Shown here one piece after another: positions 62,810 to 64,000 of a DNA stretch of 64,000 nt. The notes beneath the pieces are model-generated. The model did no database searches. It saw nothing but the letters and a program-made list of their open reading frames with translations, and had not been told where the DNA came from. This stretch comes from Teratosphaeria epicoccoides (lineage: Eukaryota > Ascomycota > Dothideomycetes > Mycosphaerellales > Teratosphaeriaceae). The stretch is from contig JADDMT010000015.1 in NCBI GenBank assembly GCA_021401465.1, forward strand, positions 310,001 through 374,000, read 5' to 3'. Position 1 is the stretch's first letter, and each line of letters starts with the position of its first letter. The position numbers and the translations under genes were made by a program.

Positions 62810-63595
62810 TCACTTCCCTTCCCCTCCCTCCTTCTCCTTCCTCCCCATGACCCGATCAATGATCCCCCAATCCATCGCCTCCTCCGCACTCATGAAGAAG
62901 TCCCTCTCCATCACCCTCGTGATCTCCTCCAGGCTTTTCTCCCCACCCTCCTTCGGCGTCAAATGCCGCTGATAAATCCGATTCAACTGCTCCCTCACTC
63001 TCAAAATCTCCTTCGCATGGATGGCAATATCGCTCGCCTGCCCACTATACCCGCCGCTGACCTGATGCACCATGATCCTCGCATGCGGCAGACAGCTCCT
63101 CTGCCCCTTGGCACCGCCACACAGCAGCAAGCTCCCCATACTCGCCGCCTGGCCCAAGCAGATTGTGTGCACGGGTGCTTGGAGGTACTGCATGGTGTCG
63201 TAGATTGCGAGGCCGGCGGTCACGGAGCCGCCGGGCGAGTTGATGTAGAGGTTGATGGGTTTTTGCGGGTTTTCGGCTTCGGAGAAGAGGAGTTGGGCGA
63301 CGATGCTGGCGGAGGTGGTGTCGTCGACTTCGCTGTTGAGGTAGATGATGCGTTCTTTGAGGAGGCGGGAGAAGATGTCGGAGACTTGGTAGCCGCCGGA
63401 GGTGATTTCGGTGACGAAGGGGAGGGGGAGGGCGGAGTGCGGCGGAGCGGAGGGTGAGTGGAGTCGGAAGGGGTGGTCGTGGTTGGTTGGTGGGAAGGGG
63501 GGGATGGTGGAGATGGGGCGGAAATGAGGCTTTGAGGTGGAGCGAGGGAGGCGGGAGCGCGCTGCTCGTAATGTTGATCTTGATATGGGCTCCAT
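62810..63595 (-). CDS. clpP: Mitochondrial ClpP, ATP-dependent protease proteolytic subunit
   Basis: An intronless protein of 261 residues from the ATG at 63595; the frame is open 15 codons more. The basic, Ser-rich head (MEPISRSTLRAARSRLPRST) fits a mitochondrial presequence. The ClpP core shows INSPGGSVTAGLAIYDTMQY, catalytic serine in LGQAASMGSLLL (about 150), histidine in ARIMVHQVSGG (about 175) and the third catalytic residue, an aspartate, in MERDFFMSAEEAMDWG (about 225). With a ClpX partner it degrades misfolded matrix proteins. Budding and fission yeast lack ClpP, so its presence marks a filamentous lineage that kept it. Its composition runs C-rich then G-rich along the transcript. 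Confidence 0.95.
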   Translation of the reverse strand: MEPISRSTLRAARSRLPRSTSKPHFRPISTIPPFPPTNHDHPFRLHSPSAPPHSALPLPFVTEITSGGYQVSDIFSRLLKERIIYLNSEVDDTTSASIVAQLLFSEAENPQKPINLYINSPGGSVTAGLAIYDTMQYLQAPVHTICLGQAASMGSLLLCGGAKGQRSCLPHARIMVHQVSGGYSGQASDIAIHAKEILRVREQLNRIYQRHLTPKEGGEKSLEEITRVMERDFFMSAEEAMDWGIIDRVMGRKEKEGGEGK

Positions 63596-63909
63596 GGTTG
63601 ATGTGTGTGATGTATGTATACACTGTCGCGAAACAGACATGTACCAAATGATGGATTTCGCGTGCCTTCCTAATGGGGATGCCAGCTCCGATCAGTCGAC
63701 TTGGCCTCCCGTGCCTCCCGTCTGCTCGCATGTGGAGGACGCGCGCATTGCCTTCGTTGTCGATGCCGCGAGGCCATGTGTCGCGAGCAGCACGATGTCG
63801 CTACAGCACTCTCCGCCCGGTGACGCAGCCTACACGGGTCAGCGAAGATGGAGCCCGTAGCATGCGGCAGAGAGCGCATGGGCGGCGGGCACTGCCATTA
63901 CCTCCCCTG
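63596..63909. other. Short intergenic region
   Basis: 314 bases between the clpP start and the plus-strand gene start at 63910; it holds both promoters. No motif named. Confidence 0.45.
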
Positions 63910-64000
63910 ATGGACCCGATAGCACAAGACGCCAAGAGCAGATTCACAGCGCCGAAACCGGGCAAACCCGAGCAGAAGACAGAGTTGCAGCAAGCGCTGG
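63910..64000 (+). CDS. Start of a protein gene cut by the window edge
   Basis: From the ATG at 63910 the frame is open to the last base: MDPIAQDAKSRFTAPKPGKP and then EQKTELQQAL. The residues are soluble and polar, like a real N-terminus. Too short to identify. It is divergent from clpP. Confidence 0.5.
   Translation, partial: MDPIAQDAKSRFTAPKPGKPEQKTELQQAL

Noticed and set aside
1..64000. CRISPR arrays, insertion sequences, operons or biosynthetic gene clusters
   Set aside because: No regularly spaced repeats, no prokaryotic features, and no PKS, NRPS or terpene-type core enzyme in the window.

Overview
This window is nuclear DNA from a filamentous ascomycete. The evidence is short GT-AG introns (about 50 to 200 nt, most under 85), typical fungal genes on both strands with short shared promoters, and an Hce2/Ecp2-type secreted protein. 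The gene set would fit a Dothideomycete (Mycosphaerellales or a relative), but that placement is inference. I could place 31 complete protein genes with fair to good support, one protein gene running off the right edge, one intron-containing tRNA and several weak candidates. Exon joins were worked out by hand from splice signals and reading phase; no search was run.

Left part (1 to 24,000): a DUF2828/vWA protein, tRNA-Cys, a GPI-anchored Ser/Thr-rich wall protein, a Mutator-transposase-derived DNA-binding protein, a divergent pair matching the two halves of the plant Tm-1 protein (TIM-barrel protein and UPF0261 protein), the Paf1-complex subunit Rtf1 divergent from the ubiquinone hydroxylase Coq7, a small membrane protein, an EXPERA-like membrane protein, a Ste7-type MAPKK and the elongation factor Spt6.

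Middle part (24,000 to 46,500): a zinc alcohol dehydrogenase, a secreted S10 carboxypeptidase, serine hydroxymethyltransferase, cofactor-independent phosphoglycerate mutase, Mediator subunit Med9, a mitochondrial transcription factor B-like protein, an AMSH/Sst2-type JAMM deubiquitinase, ribosomal protein L29 (four small exons), a proline iminopeptidase, a Kel3-type Kelch protein and a small Hsp9/Hsp12 stress protein.

Right part (46,500 to 64,000): a candidate Hce2 effector, an NSUN-type RNA m5C methyltransferase, the snoRNP protein Gar1, a single-zinc-finger orphan, a secreted GH16 glucanase, the RNA-binding SAM protein Vts1, a DUF3074 protein, a possible small cysteine-rich secreted peptide, mitochondrial ClpP and the start of another gene.

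Most genes are independent housekeeping functions. Themes that recur are Pol II elongation (Rtf1, Spt6, Med9), mitochondria (Coq7, TFB-like, ClpP) and secretion (GPI protein, carboxypeptidase, GH16, Hce2). The most unusual items are the Tm-1-like split pair, the Mutator-derived protein without a catalytic core, the eight-cysteine Hce2 candidate, and a repeated switch from C-rich to G-rich codons along individual transcripts.
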